Assembly (NCBI GenBank): GCA_013166775.1
Contig: JABLTJ010000019.1
Span: 1 to 59,417, forward strand
Direction of reading: 5' to 3'
Source of the DNA: Promethearchaeati archaeon
Lineage (GTDB): Archaea > Asgardarchaeota > Heimdallarchaeia > Heimdallarchaeales > Heimdallarchaeaceae
DNA: 59,417 bases
Both the position numbers and the translations under genes were made by a program. How positions within the stretch are numbered: position 1 is the stretch's first letter; each line of letters begins with the position of its first letter. A model generated the notes under the pieces. The model was not told the DNA's origin, made no database searches, and saw only the letters and a list, made by a program, of their open reading frames with translations. Of the stretch, positions 44,766-53,827 are shown in pieces.

Positions 44766-45926
44766 TTATTTCCTCTTTTTACTGTATGCAACTAATGGTA
44801 TTGCTGAGAATAAAGCAATTAAGATGTACGATATGAAAACAGTAGAATATTCGGAAATCACTGGAATAAAATCTAAAGGATAAAGATCAACGGAACCTGC
44901 TGCTCCATCAATAGGATAGGAACTACTTGTTGCCCCAGTAAAGTCATTCCAATAATTCCCTTCTAACAGCACATCATCATACCACTGATCACCTGCGTCA
45001 TCTAAAGCCTGAATTGTAGTGCCATCAAGATTGTTATCATAGAACGCATTATGATAGATCTTGTTAAGTCCTACTGAAAGCGACATACTTAATCCATATG
45101 ATGTACTGCCATTGAAGTGATTGTTATTTATTACACTACCTGATGAACCTATAATTCTCATACCAAAGAAATTATCCACAAGATAGTTATTATTAATAAC
45201 TAGATCATGGCTGTTTTCAGCAAGAATTCCTGTATCTACATTATTTGAACAATTATTATTAATGATGCTTGTACCATTTGAGTTCACTATATGTATTCCT
45301 ATCTCTGAAGTTTCGTTACAAATATTCCCTATTAACGAAGATCCAAGAGAATTAACTAATCTGATACCAAGTGCTGCAACAATCTTGTTATTTTGAACAT
45401 AAGTGAAAGGTTCTTGAAGTTCAATTCCACAATCTAAGGAGAATATATCGTTTTTATATACTCCGCCTTCGATTTTTCCTTTAATTGTTAAACCACTAGC
45501 TCCTGCTATTGATATTATTACATTATTCTTGATGATTATTGAACCTTCATCCATGTTTTGTTCAGCACCTAAGATAATGCTAGAGTTTGTGTCTGTCTTA
45601 AGAAAACAATTTTGGATTATAAAATGCTTAGTAGTATAACCACCAAAACTTAGACATGTTTCATCAGTTGTTGTGATATTGTAATTTTCAATACGAAAAG
45701 GATCTTTAAGTGAACCATCTCCTGGTAAACCATAAGCTTCAAAATCAGAATCATAATCAATAATCATTGGTGACTGTACTACCAAATCTTCTAATAGAAT
45801 TTGATTTGAAGAAGTATTTATTGAAGTTGTAGCTAGAGAATCTCTAACTCCTTCATTTAATGCTACGTTGTAGAGAATTAGAAGAGAAAGAATTATTAAG
45901 ATTGAAAGCTTTTTGTTTTTTTTCAT
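44766..45926 (-). CDS. Surface-anchored NosD-like parallel beta-helix protein
   Basis: This 386-residue protein has a signal peptide (KKNKKLSILIILSLLILYNV), then a right-handed beta-helix with repeated turns such as NNHFNGSTSYG, IINNNCSNN and VINNNYLVDN. It has a C-terminal helix followed by SKKRK. The repeats resemble NosD/CASH-domain proteins that bind or degrade polysaccharides. The N-terminal module (PGDGSLKDPFRIENYNI) is characteristic of archaeal surface beta-helix proteins. No catalytic residue can be assigned. Confidence 0.87.
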   Translation of the reverse strand: MKKNKKLSILIILSLLILYNVALNEGVRDSLATTSINTSSNQILLEDLVVQSPMIIDYDSDFEAYGLPGDGSLKDPFRIENYNITTTDETCLSFGGYTTKHFIIQNCFLKTDTNSSIILGAEQNMDEGSIIIKNNVIISIAGASGLTIKGKIEGGVYKNDIFSLDCGIELQEPFTYVQNNKIVAALGIRLVNSLGSSLIGNICNETSEIGIHIVNSNGTSIINNNCSNNVDTGILAENSHDLVINNNYLVDNFFGMRIIGSSGSVINNNHFNGSTSYGLSMSLSVGLNKIYHNAFYDNNLDGTTIQALDDAGDQWYDDVLLEGNYWNDFTGATSSSYPIDGAAGSVDLYPLDFIPVISEYSTVFISYILIALFSAIPLVAYSKKRK

Positions 45927-46123
45927 TTTGATTCATTCCTAAAATTAGTAATTATATATTCAGATATTAGAATGCTACTCATTTGCTATTTAAATATTAT
46001 TAAGATAAATTTTCTAAATATTTTCTTATTATTTCAGAATTTTAATTGGATTTTTTCTGAATAAGGGGAAAAAATATATATTAACTCTTTTCAGCAAAGC
46101 AAAACGAAAAATTAGTGATATTG

Positions 46124-46492
46124 ATGATTCTAGAGATTATTAGTGGAATTTACGCTTTGATTGTTGGAGCTGGAATGATCGGCATTTGGATTATATTGCT
46201 AATCACAAAACAAGTTCCTGAAATAAAAACTGCACCTATAGATATTTCTCTTCATATTACTGCAGAATATCTTACTGGACTTCTTTCAATTCTTAGTGGG
46301 ATTCTTCTCCTCGTGAATATAACATGGGCTGGAATACTGTTTATTGTATCATTAGGGATGGTTATTTATGCAGTTATTAATGCAGGAGGATATTATGGTC
46401 AAAAGAAGGAATGGTCTTTTGTAATATTGTTCGGAGTTTTATTTATCTCTGCAGTAATATTATTGATATTCAATATTCTTCAGATAGTATGA
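46124..46492 (+). CDS. Four-helix membrane protein, copy B
   Basis: This protein of about 122 residues is a clear paralog of that at 14010: the same four helices, KQVPEIK after the first and GYYGQKKEWSF before the last. Substitutions lie mostly inside the helices, so the loops are under stronger constraint. ATG 46124 is chosen over the in-frame GTG 46115 because it lines up with the paralog. Like copy A it is followed by a convergent MBL-fold gene, 48 bases away. Confidence 0.75.
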   Translation: MILEIISGIYALIVGAGMIGIWIILLITKQVPEIKTAPIDISLHITAEYLTGLLSILSGILLLVNITWAGILFIVSLGMVIYAVINAGGYYGQKKEWSFVILFGVLFISAVILLIFNILQIV

Positions 46493-46540
46493 TTTCATTT
46501 ATGCTGCTTGAATTTTTTTAATTCTCTTCGATTATTAGAG

Positions 46541-47251
46541 TTAGTATAAAAAATCATTCAATGGGAAAGGTTTTCCATGTCCTGGATAAACTGTTCTTAT
46601 TTGGTATTGTTTTAATTTTTCAATACTTTCATTATATTCTTCTTTATTGTCAATCAAAGAAAACTTAGCAGGTTCTTTAGTATTCTCAAGTAAATCTCCA
46701 CAGAAAAGAGCACCTTCAGAAGTTAAGATGCCTATAGAACCCTTTGAGTGACCTGGGAAATGAATAACTTTTGCATCTAAACCATATACAGATAGATCAT
46801 CACCTTCTTCCACATAGATATCTGGTTTAAATCGATCTTTTTTCTTCAGATTCATCCTAAATAGAAATACTACAGTTTTGAAAAGTGCTTTTACTATTAC
46901 ATTAGTATTAGGTCTACTATAGAAGAAATCTCCAAACTCAACCATTCCTGAATCTTCTTTATGCATTGCTACTTTTGCGCCATAATTATCTCGGAAATAA
47001 GCACAGTTACCAGTATGATCAAAATCGCCATGAGTCAAGAGAATTAGATTCAGATTTTCAGATGTACAACCAGCATTCTCGAGTGATCTTTCTATAATTA
47101 GTCGCTCACTTGTATAACCTGTATCAATCAATACAAATCCATCACTGGTTTCTAATAAAAAGCAATTTGTTTTCTTAGAAGTTATAATTAAAAGAAATGC
47201 GTTTTTTGATTTCTCACTATAATCTAAATTTTTCCTTGCATTTTCAATCAT
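46541..47251 (-). CDS. Metallo-beta-lactamase-fold hydrolase (5), glyoxalase II-like
   Basis: This shorter (236-residue) MBL protein has THGDFDH (with Asp in the second His position, as in many small MBL proteins), PGHSKGS, CGDLLEN and PGHGKP. A central YSRPNTNV..LFRMNLKKKDRF insert replaces the helical insert of the other four MBL proteins, so it belongs to a different subgroup. No signal peptide is seen. It is convergent with the four-helix protein B. The substrate is unknown. Confidence 0.88.
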   Translation of the reverse strand: MIENARKNLDYSEKSKNAFLLIITSKKTNCFLLETSDGFVLIDTGYTSERLIIERSLENAGCTSENLNLILLTHGDFDHTGNCAYFRDNYGAKVAMHKEDSGMVEFGDFFYSRPNTNVIVKALFKTVVFLFRMNLKKKDRFKPDIYVEEGDDLSVYGLDAKVIHFPGHSKGSIGILTSEGALFCGDLLENTKEPAKFSLIDNKEEYNESIEKLKQYQIRTVYPGHGKPFPLNDFLY

Positions 47252-47375
47252 AATTTATGAATAAATTAATCCATACTTATATATTTACAAATTACATGTG
47301 AAATTTTCAGAAATTATTTATTTTTAACAACTCAAATACTAAACGAGGTAAATTAATTCAGCTCATTTAAAACAA

Positions 47376-47462
47376 ATACTATCTGAACTTCGCAAATAAC
47401 ATATTATGTTAAGAGAAACAAAAATGCCTACATCACCAAGAAATGATGAAATAATCATCTAG
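47376..47462 (+). pseudogene. Relic of the 3' end of the membrane-receiver gene
   Basis: The frame ILSELRK, stop, HIMLRETKMPTSPRNDEIII, stop lines up codon for codon with the end of the protein at 51185 (ILSELRKKPVMLRETKTPT). The DNA is also similar. It thus marks a former copy of that gene just upstream of cassette 2. The regions upstream (47252-47375) and downstream show no intact gene. Confidence 0.75.
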
Positions 47463-47563
47463 TAATTTATATGATAAATCTCATCTAGATTGTGAATGAG
47501 GTCATCAGATGGTTTTTAAGGGATTCTTATTGTTGAAAGAAAAATGTGACTTTATTTTGATAA

Positions 47564-47638
47564 TGTGTCAGTTTGATTTTAACTCTTATTCCATTTATCT
47601 TGATAGGACTCGTATTGATAAAAAGAAAGAAAGGATAA
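47564..47638 (+). pseudogene. Possible relic of a C-terminal membrane anchor
   Basis: A stop-bounded frame reads SLILTLIPFILIGLVLIKRK then KG and stop, followed by a run of T's at about 47645. The pattern of one hydrophobic helix plus a basic tail matches the C-termini of surface proteins in this window. It has no start or upstream domain. Between 47640 and 47820 nothing else is seen. Confidence 0.3.
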
Positions 47639-47826
47639 ATAACCCTTTTTTTTCATTTTTTCCATGCATGTTTTATTCGTTTCCATCCTTTAACAAAATT
47701 GTATTTTTCATTTAACTACAGCTACTATAAGAAGATGAAAAATCCAATTTTAGGGCTAAATACTAAATAATTTTTCACTTTAGCAATTTTATAATGGCCA
47801 TTTAGATTAGACCAAACTTTCCAAAT

Positions 47827-47839
47827 ATTTAAATATATT
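47827..47839 (+). promoter_or_regulatory. TATA box of cassette 2
   Basis: The TTTAAATATATTA stretch lies 26-38 bases before the ATG at 47865, the expected spacing for a near-leaderless message. No TTTTTCGGAA element like that of cassette 1 is found upstream. Confidence 0.5.
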
Positions 47840-47864
47840 ATGGAAAATATAGTTCAGATATAAA

Positions 47865-48323
47865 ATGAATCTAAATAAGACTCTAAAGTTTCTATTTGTG
47901 ACAGTAACAGTAGTACTACTCTCATTAAGTTTCAAGGTAAATGCTACTGGTCCTAAAGTAAACATAATGTATGTTAGCTATTGCGATTTTGATGGTGATG
48001 GTGCAGCAGACGATGTATATGCTGAAGTTTTTCTCACCATGTTGCCAGGAGTAAATTATCTAGAGTTTGAAGCGTCAGTTAAATTCGAAGGAGAAATACT
48101 CTATACAATCTATAGAGATAACCATGTAAGAACTGAAACAGAAATTCTATACAAATTCTACTTCATAAACATAGTTTTTCACAGCGGATTATACATATTC
48201 ACTGTTTGGTTTAGTATCGAGAATGATGGACAAATAAGATATACAAGTGATACTCAGCCTTTCGACCCTCCAGAAGGAGAACCTGATTATCCTCCAGGTG
48301 GAGGAGTTACCCCAGGTCCTTAG
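47865..48323 (+). CDS. Small secreted protein, cassette 2
   Basis: The 152-residue protein has a signal peptide (KTLKFLFVTVTVVLLSLSFK). A DFDGDGAADDVYAEV loop resembles a calcium-binding DxDxDG motif. A beta-rich domain and a Pro/Gly tail (QPFDPPEGEPDYPPGG) follow. Length, layout and the tail match the protein at 8834, although pairwise identity looks low. It is the first gene of an operon of up to five genes; the regulator starts 48 bases later. I know of no family. The DxDxDG-like loop is absent from copy 1. Confidence 0.75.
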   Translation: MNLNKTLKFLFVTVTVVLLSLSFKVNATGPKVNIMYVSYCDFDGDGAADDVYAEVFLTMLPGVNYLEFEASVKFEGEILYTIYRDNHVRTETEILYKFYFINIVFHSGLYIFTVWFSIENDGQIRYTSDTQPFDPPEGEPDYPPGGGVTPGP

Positions 48324-48370
48324 ATTGATAAGATTTCACTGATGGAAAAAACAGTTATCTGGGATTATGA

Positions 48371-49594
48371 ATGAAGGGATACACTCGAGATTTGACGGAA
48401 ATATTACATCTGCTAGAAAATTATCCACTGAAATCTTACAGCGAATTAGCACAAAAAATCAGCGTGTCACCTCAAACCTTCATTAGAGGAGTAGAGGAAT
48501 TAAGAGCTCAAAAGGTTATCAGAGAAGTTTATTCCTCTCTTAATCCCGAAAGTTTACATCTAGAAAGACATATTGTAATATTCCTAACAGAATCTATGGA
48601 AGGAATCAAGACCTTAGAGCTCTCGTGTGATGTTCATCCTTACACTTCTTCTAGAAATAGAATTTTTGGCCCTGATTATGGATTATACGCAGTATTTGAT
48701 ATACCTAGGGGATCATTCCGTAACTTGAAGCTCTTTCTTGAAAATCTATTGGAAAAGAAATATTGTGTTAAGTATTATACCCATAAATCTCAAGGAAGAA
48801 GAAAATCTTATCCTCAACCTTTTCACAACAACATTATTGATCTAGAGGAATTTGATCTTGAAGCTTATCTTGTACAAAAAGCCACTCCCTTGTACACCGG
48901 TAAGGGCGGGAGGGAGTCTCCTTTATCTTCTTTAGAGCTACATCCCATAGAGTTATTGACATTAAGAGATATTACTTTAAACTTTAGAACACCAATGAGT
49001 CAATTGATAAAAAAATATCGAAAGTACATGAGGTCAAAAAAAGGAGAACTAGAGGATTACATCTTTCCTGAAACATTCAGACCACATCTGGAAGAATTCT
49101 TTCGAGATGAAAGGACTGAAAATGCAATTTATATGGATTTCAAAAAAAGATATCATGCTCTCATAGAAAAACATATAGAAAGCTATAATTTGGGGATCAA
49201 TCGAAAAAATTTTGAGAGATTCATCGTATTTGGATACGTTATACACAATATTTCAAAAGAAGAAAAATTAAGATTATTTAGTTTGTTTGAGAGTGAAAGA
49301 CCTCCATTCAGCATCTATATTGAAGATCTTGATAGAAGCTTGTTTCTTTCATTAGCTTTACCTCCTTACTATCAGACTAAATTTGCATACATCATGAAAG
49401 AGACGTATGAAAAATTTTCAGCTTTCTTGTTGGATAGTTTTGGGTACAATGCGATGAAATACAGATTTTTTGTAGGCAATTATGACATAGAAAAGAAGGA
49501 ATGGAAGGAAGATGAGGAGTGGATGGTTACAGGTGTTATCAAAGGCATTGAAGAGAAATTATCGAAAAAAGAGTACAGAATAGTAAAAACGTAG
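48371..49594 (+). CDS. Large two-part HTH regulator, cassette 2
   Basis: This 407-residue protein is homologous to that at 9313. It starts with an HTH (ILHLLENYPLKSYSELAQKI, then SVSPQTFIRGVEEL). A first alpha/beta domain with SSRNRIFGPDYG and FDIPRG follows, then a variable middle part (about 165-290) and a second alpha/beta domain (RFIVFGYVIHN to KYRFFVGNYD). The second HTH is less obvious than in copy 1. It probably regulates the operon it lies in. The receiver gene follows after 11 bases, with GAGGAG as a ribosome site. Confidence 0.75.
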   Translation: MKGYTRDLTEILHLLENYPLKSYSELAQKISVSPQTFIRGVEELRAQKVIREVYSSLNPESLHLERHIVIFLTESMEGIKTLELSCDVHPYTSSRNRIFGPDYGLYAVFDIPRGSFRNLKLFLENLLEKKYCVKYYTHKSQGRRKSYPQPFHNNIIDLEEFDLEAYLVQKATPLYTGKGGRESPLSSLELHPIELLTLRDITLNFRTPMSQLIKKYRKYMRSKKGELEDYIFPETFRPHLEEFFRDERTENAIYMDFKKRYHALIEKHIESYNLGINRKNFERFIVFGYVIHNISKEEKLRLFSLFESERPPFSIYIEDLDRSLFLSLALPPYYQTKFAYIMKETYEKFSAFLLDSFGYNAMKYRFFVGNYDIEKKEWKEDEEWMVTGVIKGIEEKLSKKEYRIVKT

Positions 49595-49605
49595 AGGAGT
49601 AAAAA

Positions 49606-49998
49606 ATGTCAAGAGTATATGTTATTGAAGACGATAGAGCACTACAACAATTATACGCTATGTACTTGTCAAGAATGGGACATGAAATAATAGGACAGTC
49701 CTATAATGGTGTAGAAGCAATAATTGATTTATATTTTAATTATAGGGAAAATCCACCAGACATAATAATATTAGACTACACAATGCCTGGGAAAAATGGT
49801 TTAGAAGTGTTCCACGATTTACAGAAGTTGGATTATGTTAAGAACACTAAAGTTTTGTTTATTACAGGATTTGCAAATCTACAAATTCAAGCTTTAGAAT
49901 TAGGAGTATCTATGTTTATTCAAAAGCCTTTCAATTATGAATTATTAAATCAGTCAATTGAAGAGTTATCTTTAGAAGATAAATATATTCAGAATTGA
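49606..49998 (+). CDS. Stand-alone response-regulator receiver domain
   Basis: The 130-residue CheY-like protein has all receiver residues: acidic pair D9/D10 in VIEDD, phospho-acceptor D57 in ILDYTMP, T87 in FITG and K107 in QKPF. No output domain is attached. No histidine kinase lies nearby, so its phospho-donor is elsewhere or it acts by a different route. It follows the regulator by 11 bases, with a Shine-Dalgarno-like GAGGAG before its ATG, which indicates one transcript. Confidence 0.93.
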   Translation: MSRVYVIEDDRALQQLYAMYLSRMGHEIIGQSYNGVEAIIDLYFNYRENPPDIIILDYTMPGKNGLEVFHDLQKLDYVKNTKVLFITGFANLQIQALELGVSMFIQKPFNYELLNQSIEELSLEDKYIQN

Positions 49999-50072
49999 TT
50001 TTATGAAAAAATTTCTTTCAATAGGAGATGATAGTTAGAAAATAACACAGAAGAAAATAAGTTCTACTAGAC

Positions 50073-50091
50073 TAGTATATCTAGTATACTA
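50073..50091. promoter_or_regulatory. Palindrome before the nuclease gene
   Basis: TAGTATA-TCTAG-TATACTA is a perfect 7-base inverted repeat. It lies in the 124-base gap between the receiver and the nuclease genes. A strong Shine-Dalgarno AGGAGGT starts about 12 bases before ATG 50123. It could be an operator, an RNA hairpin or an internal promoter element. Confidence 0.45.
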
Positions 50092-50122
50092 ATAATAGTA
50101 AAATAAATAGGAGGTAAATTAA

Positions 50123-51166
50123 ATGCCAGAATATTGGCAACTAAAAAAATTAAAACAAAGAAGATGGAGGGAAAGAATAATAAGTAATGTATTGCGTTTA
50201 AGAACGCAATTAAGAAGAAAGATTCCAGAACGAACTGTTACTGAAACACTTTTAATTGCAACTTGGAATATCCGTGATTTTGGAGCAACAAGATTTAATC
50301 CAAGAAAACGAGCAAAAGAGGCTCTATTCTATATAGCAGAAATAATTTCATCTTTTGACATTATTGCAATACAGGAAGTCAATAGAAATATGAAACAACT
50401 TGAAGAACTTATGGATATCCTAAGCTATCCATGGACATATATCTGCACTGATGTCACAGAAGGATCTGGAGGAAATCAAGAGAGAATGGCTTTCATATAT
50501 GATAGGTCAAAAGTGCGGTTTCGAAATATAGCAGGAGAAATAGTTCTTCCTAAAACACACTTAATAGATAGAGATAAACAATTTGCTCGAACACCTTTTC
50601 TAGCTTCTTTTCAATCTGGATGGTTCAGATTCAATTTATGCACAGTTCATCTCTATTATGGAAGCGAAGGTTCTGTAGGTCTTAGTAGGAGAATAGCAGA
50701 GATCAAAGGAATAACTAAAATCTTAGCAAGAAAAGCCAAACAAGATGATGTAAGCTACATTGTCTTAGGTGATTTCAATATTATAGGTCCTAAAGATAAA
50801 ACAATGGAAGCACTTCTTACTAATGGATTTGAAATACCAGATAGCATATGGGATATGCCTAGTACACCATTCAGCGAAAAACACTATGATCAGATTGCTT
50901 TTCATTCAGAAGAAGGGAAAGTGAAGTTTGGTGAAAAAGGAGGAATATTCAATTTCTATAAATCAGTTTTCAGGGACGATGAAGCGGAGACATTCATTAA
51001 GAAATACAGAAGAGATTTTGAAAAATACGGTGATCCTCAAGATGAAGAAAGAATGAAAGATTACTATTTGAAAAGATGGAGAACTTGGCAAATGTCAGAT
51101 CATTTACCAATGTGGATAGAACTAGAGATTGATTTCACAGATGATTATCTTAACTCTTTGAAATAA
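50123..51166 (+). CDS. DNase I-fold (EEP) nuclease-like protein
   Basis: The 347-residue protein has a basic N-terminal stretch (residues 8-38, rich in Arg and Lys), then an EEP domain with ATWNIRDFG, AIQEV, a GSGGNQERMAFIYD loop, TVHLYYG, VLGDFNI and SDHLPMW. All active-site residues of DNase I/AP endonuclease-type enzymes appear present. The substrate could be DNA, RNA or a phospholipid. No signal peptide is seen, so it is cytoplasmic and perhaps nucleic-acid-bound through the basic N-terminus. The membrane receiver follows closely. Confidence 0.88.
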   Translation: MPEYWQLKKLKQRRWRERIISNVLRLRTQLRRKIPERTVTETLLIATWNIRDFGATRFNPRKRAKEALFYIAEIISSFDIIAIQEVNRNMKQLEELMDILSYPWTYICTDVTEGSGGNQERMAFIYDRSKVRFRNIAGEIVLPKTHLIDRDKQFARTPFLASFQSGWFRFNLCTVHLYYGSEGSVGLSRRIAEIKGITKILARKAKQDDVSYIVLGDFNIIGPKDKTMEALLTNGFEIPDSIWDMPSTPFSEKHYDQIAFHSEEGKVKFGEKGGIFNFYKSVFRDDEAETFIKKYRRDFEKYGDPQDEERMKDYYLKRWRTWQMSDHLPMWIELEIDFTDDYLNSLK

Positions 51167-51184
51167 TAAAACGAAAGGATGATT

Positions 51185-51997
51185 ATGAAAAAAATATATA
51201 GAAGAATAATCAAATATACAGCAGCAAGTCTAATAATAGTATTTCTAGTAATAAGATACATTTACTTTGACGTTGTAAATGAGAAATTTGATGCAACATT
51301 TTTCACTTTAATAGCAATAGCTATTGCTGTAGTATTTCTACCTTGGGACAGATTACAGACCATTAAAGCAGGTATTTTTGAATTCACTATAAGAAACCCA
51401 GTAATAAAAGGAGCGATAAAAAGCCTTGATATTGATATAATACAAAATAGAAAATTGAAAAAAGAACTAAAGATACTTGAAGAGGATATAGAGACAATAA
51501 AGGGTTCTAGAATCCTTTGGATTGATGATAGACCATTGAATATAGTTGGTGAGAGAAATCTTCTAAGATCTCTGGGAGTAATTATCTCTTTTGCAGTTTC
51601 TAGCAACAATGCTGAGTCTCTGTTAATTAATGATGGGGATTTTGATTTAATTATCTCTGATATTCAAAGATTAGGGGATAGCTACAAATTCAATGAAGGA
51701 GTCGAAATTCATGAAGGAATAAATTTCATAGCAAGAATACACACATCAAAAGAGTACCCAGAATCAATAAAATCTATTCCTGTAGTTTTTTATGCAGCAT
51801 ATGATAAAGAAAGGTTGGAAAGATTTACAAGACCTGCAAAAGAAACAGCTAAAGATAAAAAATTAATCTTTACAGGAAATTCAGTTGTTGAACTGTTAAC
51901 AAGTGTCATTACAATTCTATCTGAACTTCGTAAGAAGCCTGTTATGCTGAGAGAAACAAAAACACCTACTTTACCAAGAAGTGATGAGAGCACTTAA
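51185..51997 (+). CDS. Membrane-anchored degenerate receiver protein
   Basis: The protein of about 270 residues has two N-terminal helices (about 10-28 and 38-55), a short coiled coil (KLKKELKILEEDIETIKG) and a receiver-like domain with WIDDRP (D114/D115) and the acceptor-like D159 in IISDIQR. The Thr/Ser and Lys of true receivers are replaced (FYAAYD), so it may not be phosphorylated normally. It follows the nuclease by 18 bases. Its 3' end is duplicated as a relic at 47376. Partnership with the free receiver and nuclease is an inference. Confidence 0.83.
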   Translation: MKKIYRRIIKYTAASLIIVFLVIRYIYFDVVNEKFDATFFTLIAIAIAVVFLPWDRLQTIKAGIFEFTIRNPVIKGAIKSLDIDIIQNRKLKKELKILEEDIETIKGSRILWIDDRPLNIVGERNLLRSLGVIISFAVSSNNAESLLINDGDFDLIISDIQRLGDSYKFNEGVEIHEGINFIARIHTSKEYPESIKSIPVVFYAAYDKERLERFTRPAKETAKDKKLIFTGNSVVELLTSVITILSELRKKPVMLRETKTPTLPRSDEST

Positions 51998-52027
51998 TAG
52001 AAGATATTTACTCTCTCTTTATTTTAT

Positions 52028-53308
52028 TTAATTCAGCAAATCTTTTACCCGTTTCTCAGCATTTTCAGCCATTTTTTTCATTCTAGTTTCATCATGTCTT
52101 GATTCAAGGTAATGCAAATGAAAACTTATTTTTCCTCTCATTGTATATACAAGAACTGTAATCGCTCCTATAGCATAAGAAATTGCACCGTAAAATGATT
52201 CTATTGAGAATTTCTTTGTATCTAGTTTAATACCTATTCTGTCCAATGATCCTAGATTAGTTACAGCGAATGCTTCTCGATTTCCAGCTATTTCTATGAA
52301 CAATGGAGCTACTTCATTTAGAATATCAATGGAGACACCTGTATGAATTATTTTATGAACCTTGAATACTTTTTTATCTCGTAAGGACATAATTAGTTTT
52401 CTTTGGTATTTTTTCGCATTCAGCCAGAAATCTTTCTTATGTTTGTATTCTTTCCTTACTACTGTCCCACCAGCATACAAGCCAAAAGCTTCACCTATCG
52501 GATAAGCTAGCCTTTCTCTTAGGTTAACTGGATTGTTGATAATTGGAATATCTGCAAGAAAAAGTGTACAAACCGCACTATGAACTGATATTCGTTTTCT
52601 CTTGCATAATTGAAGAAATTGCTCTGTTTCATCTTCGGTTAAATTCCAAGAGATTAATCGCAGATCATCAGCTTTGTAATCAGTTGCATAAATTACATCT
52701 TTCTTTTTTTTACCAAATTTTAAGAAGTAATAAATCCTCATCAAGAAGAGCATAACTTTTGTAAGCAAAGCGTTACTTGGAATCTTCCTTCTTATCTTTG
52801 ATGGAAAAATATCTTCAGCCCTGGATGGACTCTCTATTGGAATAACCTTTGTATCTGGTTTATTTAGAAAATCGACAAGATCTCTAATTAAGAATGCCAT
52901 TGACAATCCATCAGTTATAGTATGTTGAGCACATAGAATCAGATCTGTTTGTTCAGCAGATGTAAGTAAAACAGTTCTAAATAGAGGTAAGTGTTTTTTT
53001 TCATAATCAAAAGGTGTTTCTAGATTTCTCAGGAAGAATTCGTTTGTTTTTGCTTCAGATGTAAATTCAAAAGTCTCAATTGGTATTTCTTCAACTTCTT
53101 CTGAAGTAAACCAATAAGACCTATTTTCATCTGATTCAATTCTCACATTTAATAACGGATGCATTTCTTGAGCTTTCCTCAGAGCGTTTCTCATCTCTTC
53201 ATGAGAAATATTTCCTTTAATTCTCAGAGCAACAACTAGATTGTAAGGTTGCCCTATTGAGAAATTAAGATATTCCAAATCGTTGAGCTTCCTCTTCATA
53301 ATAACCAT
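52028..53308 (-). CDS. Condensation-domain-like acyltransferase (HxxxDG) (1)
   Basis: The 426-residue protein has the catalytic motif QHTITDG (H129, D133) of the CoA-dependent acyltransferase superfamily that includes NRPS condensation domains, PapA5 and alcohol acetyltransferases. The N-terminal half (AQEMHPLLNVRIESDE) also fits. A TNLGSLDRIG segment corresponds to the usual (S)NLG of PapA5-like enzymes. It could make wax, lipid or polyketide esters. ATG 53299 is an alternative start. A paralog is at 53828. Confidence 0.85.
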   Translation of the reverse strand: MVIMKRKLNDLEYLNFSIGQPYNLVVALRIKGNISHEEMRNALRKAQEMHPLLNVRIESDENRSYWFTSEEVEEIPIETFEFTSEAKTNEFFLRNLETPFDYEKKHLPLFRTVLLTSAEQTDLILCAQHTITDGLSMAFLIRDLVDFLNKPDTKVIPIESPSRAEDIFPSKIRRKIPSNALLTKVMLFLMRIYYFLKFGKKKKDVIYATDYKADDLRLISWNLTEDETEQFLQLCKRKRISVHSAVCTLFLADIPIINNPVNLRERLAYPIGEAFGLYAGGTVVRKEYKHKKDFWLNAKKYQRKLIMSLRDKKVFKVHKIIHTGVSIDILNEVAPLFIEIAGNREAFAVTNLGSLDRIGIKLDTKKFSIESFYGAISYAIGAITVLVYTMRGKISFHLHYLESRHDETRMKKMAENAEKRVKDLLN

Positions 53309-53550
53309 TTCTTGAATCTTCAGATAAATCTAATATGAATTGATTATAAAGCATCTCTTTGATAAGCTTATACCTATTATAATAAATCTAGAGATTTTGC
53401 TTTGGTTAATAGAAGAAAAAGATAAAAACAGAATAAGAAAGGTTGAAACAGGAATATTTGATAAAATATTGTTGTAATCTCTCAAATTATTTCAGAATCA
53501 TACTGTGTGATTACAATAATTTTTTATTTGGTGTCTTAAAGTTCTATTTG

Positions 53551-53817
53551 ATGTCTGTAGATGATTTTAAAATTAAAGAATCAATTAAATCTAACAGAAG
53601 AGATACTATTGTTTGTAGTAGTATATTGTTAAGTCTTGCGCCTGTCTTAGCTTTCTTATGGTGGTATTTTCTTGTTCTAAAAGATATTCCTGAATATGTG
53701 GCTCTTGCTATATTCCTTATAGCACCATTTTTGGGAGTGTCTTTCTTAGGTTTAATCTATACAACTGCTCGATTTTTAAATCTTAAGAAAAAAATGCAAA
53801 AAAGAGATGACAAGTAA
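53551..53817 (+). CDS. Small two-helix membrane protein
   Basis: From ATG 53551 the protein has 88 residues with two helices (about 22-45 and 52-75) and a basic C-terminus (LKKKMQKRDDK). The longer frame from 53443 is not supported by the residue pattern. It lies between the two acyltransferase genes on the opposite strand and ends ten bases from the second. The family is unknown. Confidence 0.55.
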   Translation: MSVDDFKIKESIKSNRRDTIVCSSILLSLAPVLAFLWWYFLVLKDIPEYVALAIFLIAPFLGVSFLGLIYTTARFLNLKKKMQKRDDK

Positions 53818-53827
53818 TAATTCGATT

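Noticed and set aside
46541..47251. Loss of a zinc ligand in THGDFDH
   Set aside because: Asp in this position is common in small MBL-fold hydrolases, so it is not counted as a defect.
47509..47715. 68-codon plus-strand frame before cassette 2
   Set aside because: It is rich in Phe, Tyr and Ser codons from AT-rich DNA, has no promoter or ribosome site, and overlaps a better membrane-anchor relic in another frame.
47865..51997. Cassette 2 as a known CBASS- or Thoeris-type defence system
   Set aside because: No cyclase, TIR, SIR2 or other recognised defence domain is present; the nuclease and receivers alone do not support this.
53443..53550. Longer N-terminus of the small membrane protein at 53551
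   Set aside because: The extra 36 residues are Tyr/Cys/Phe-rich with no plausible function, and ATG 53551 starts a normal charged N-terminus.
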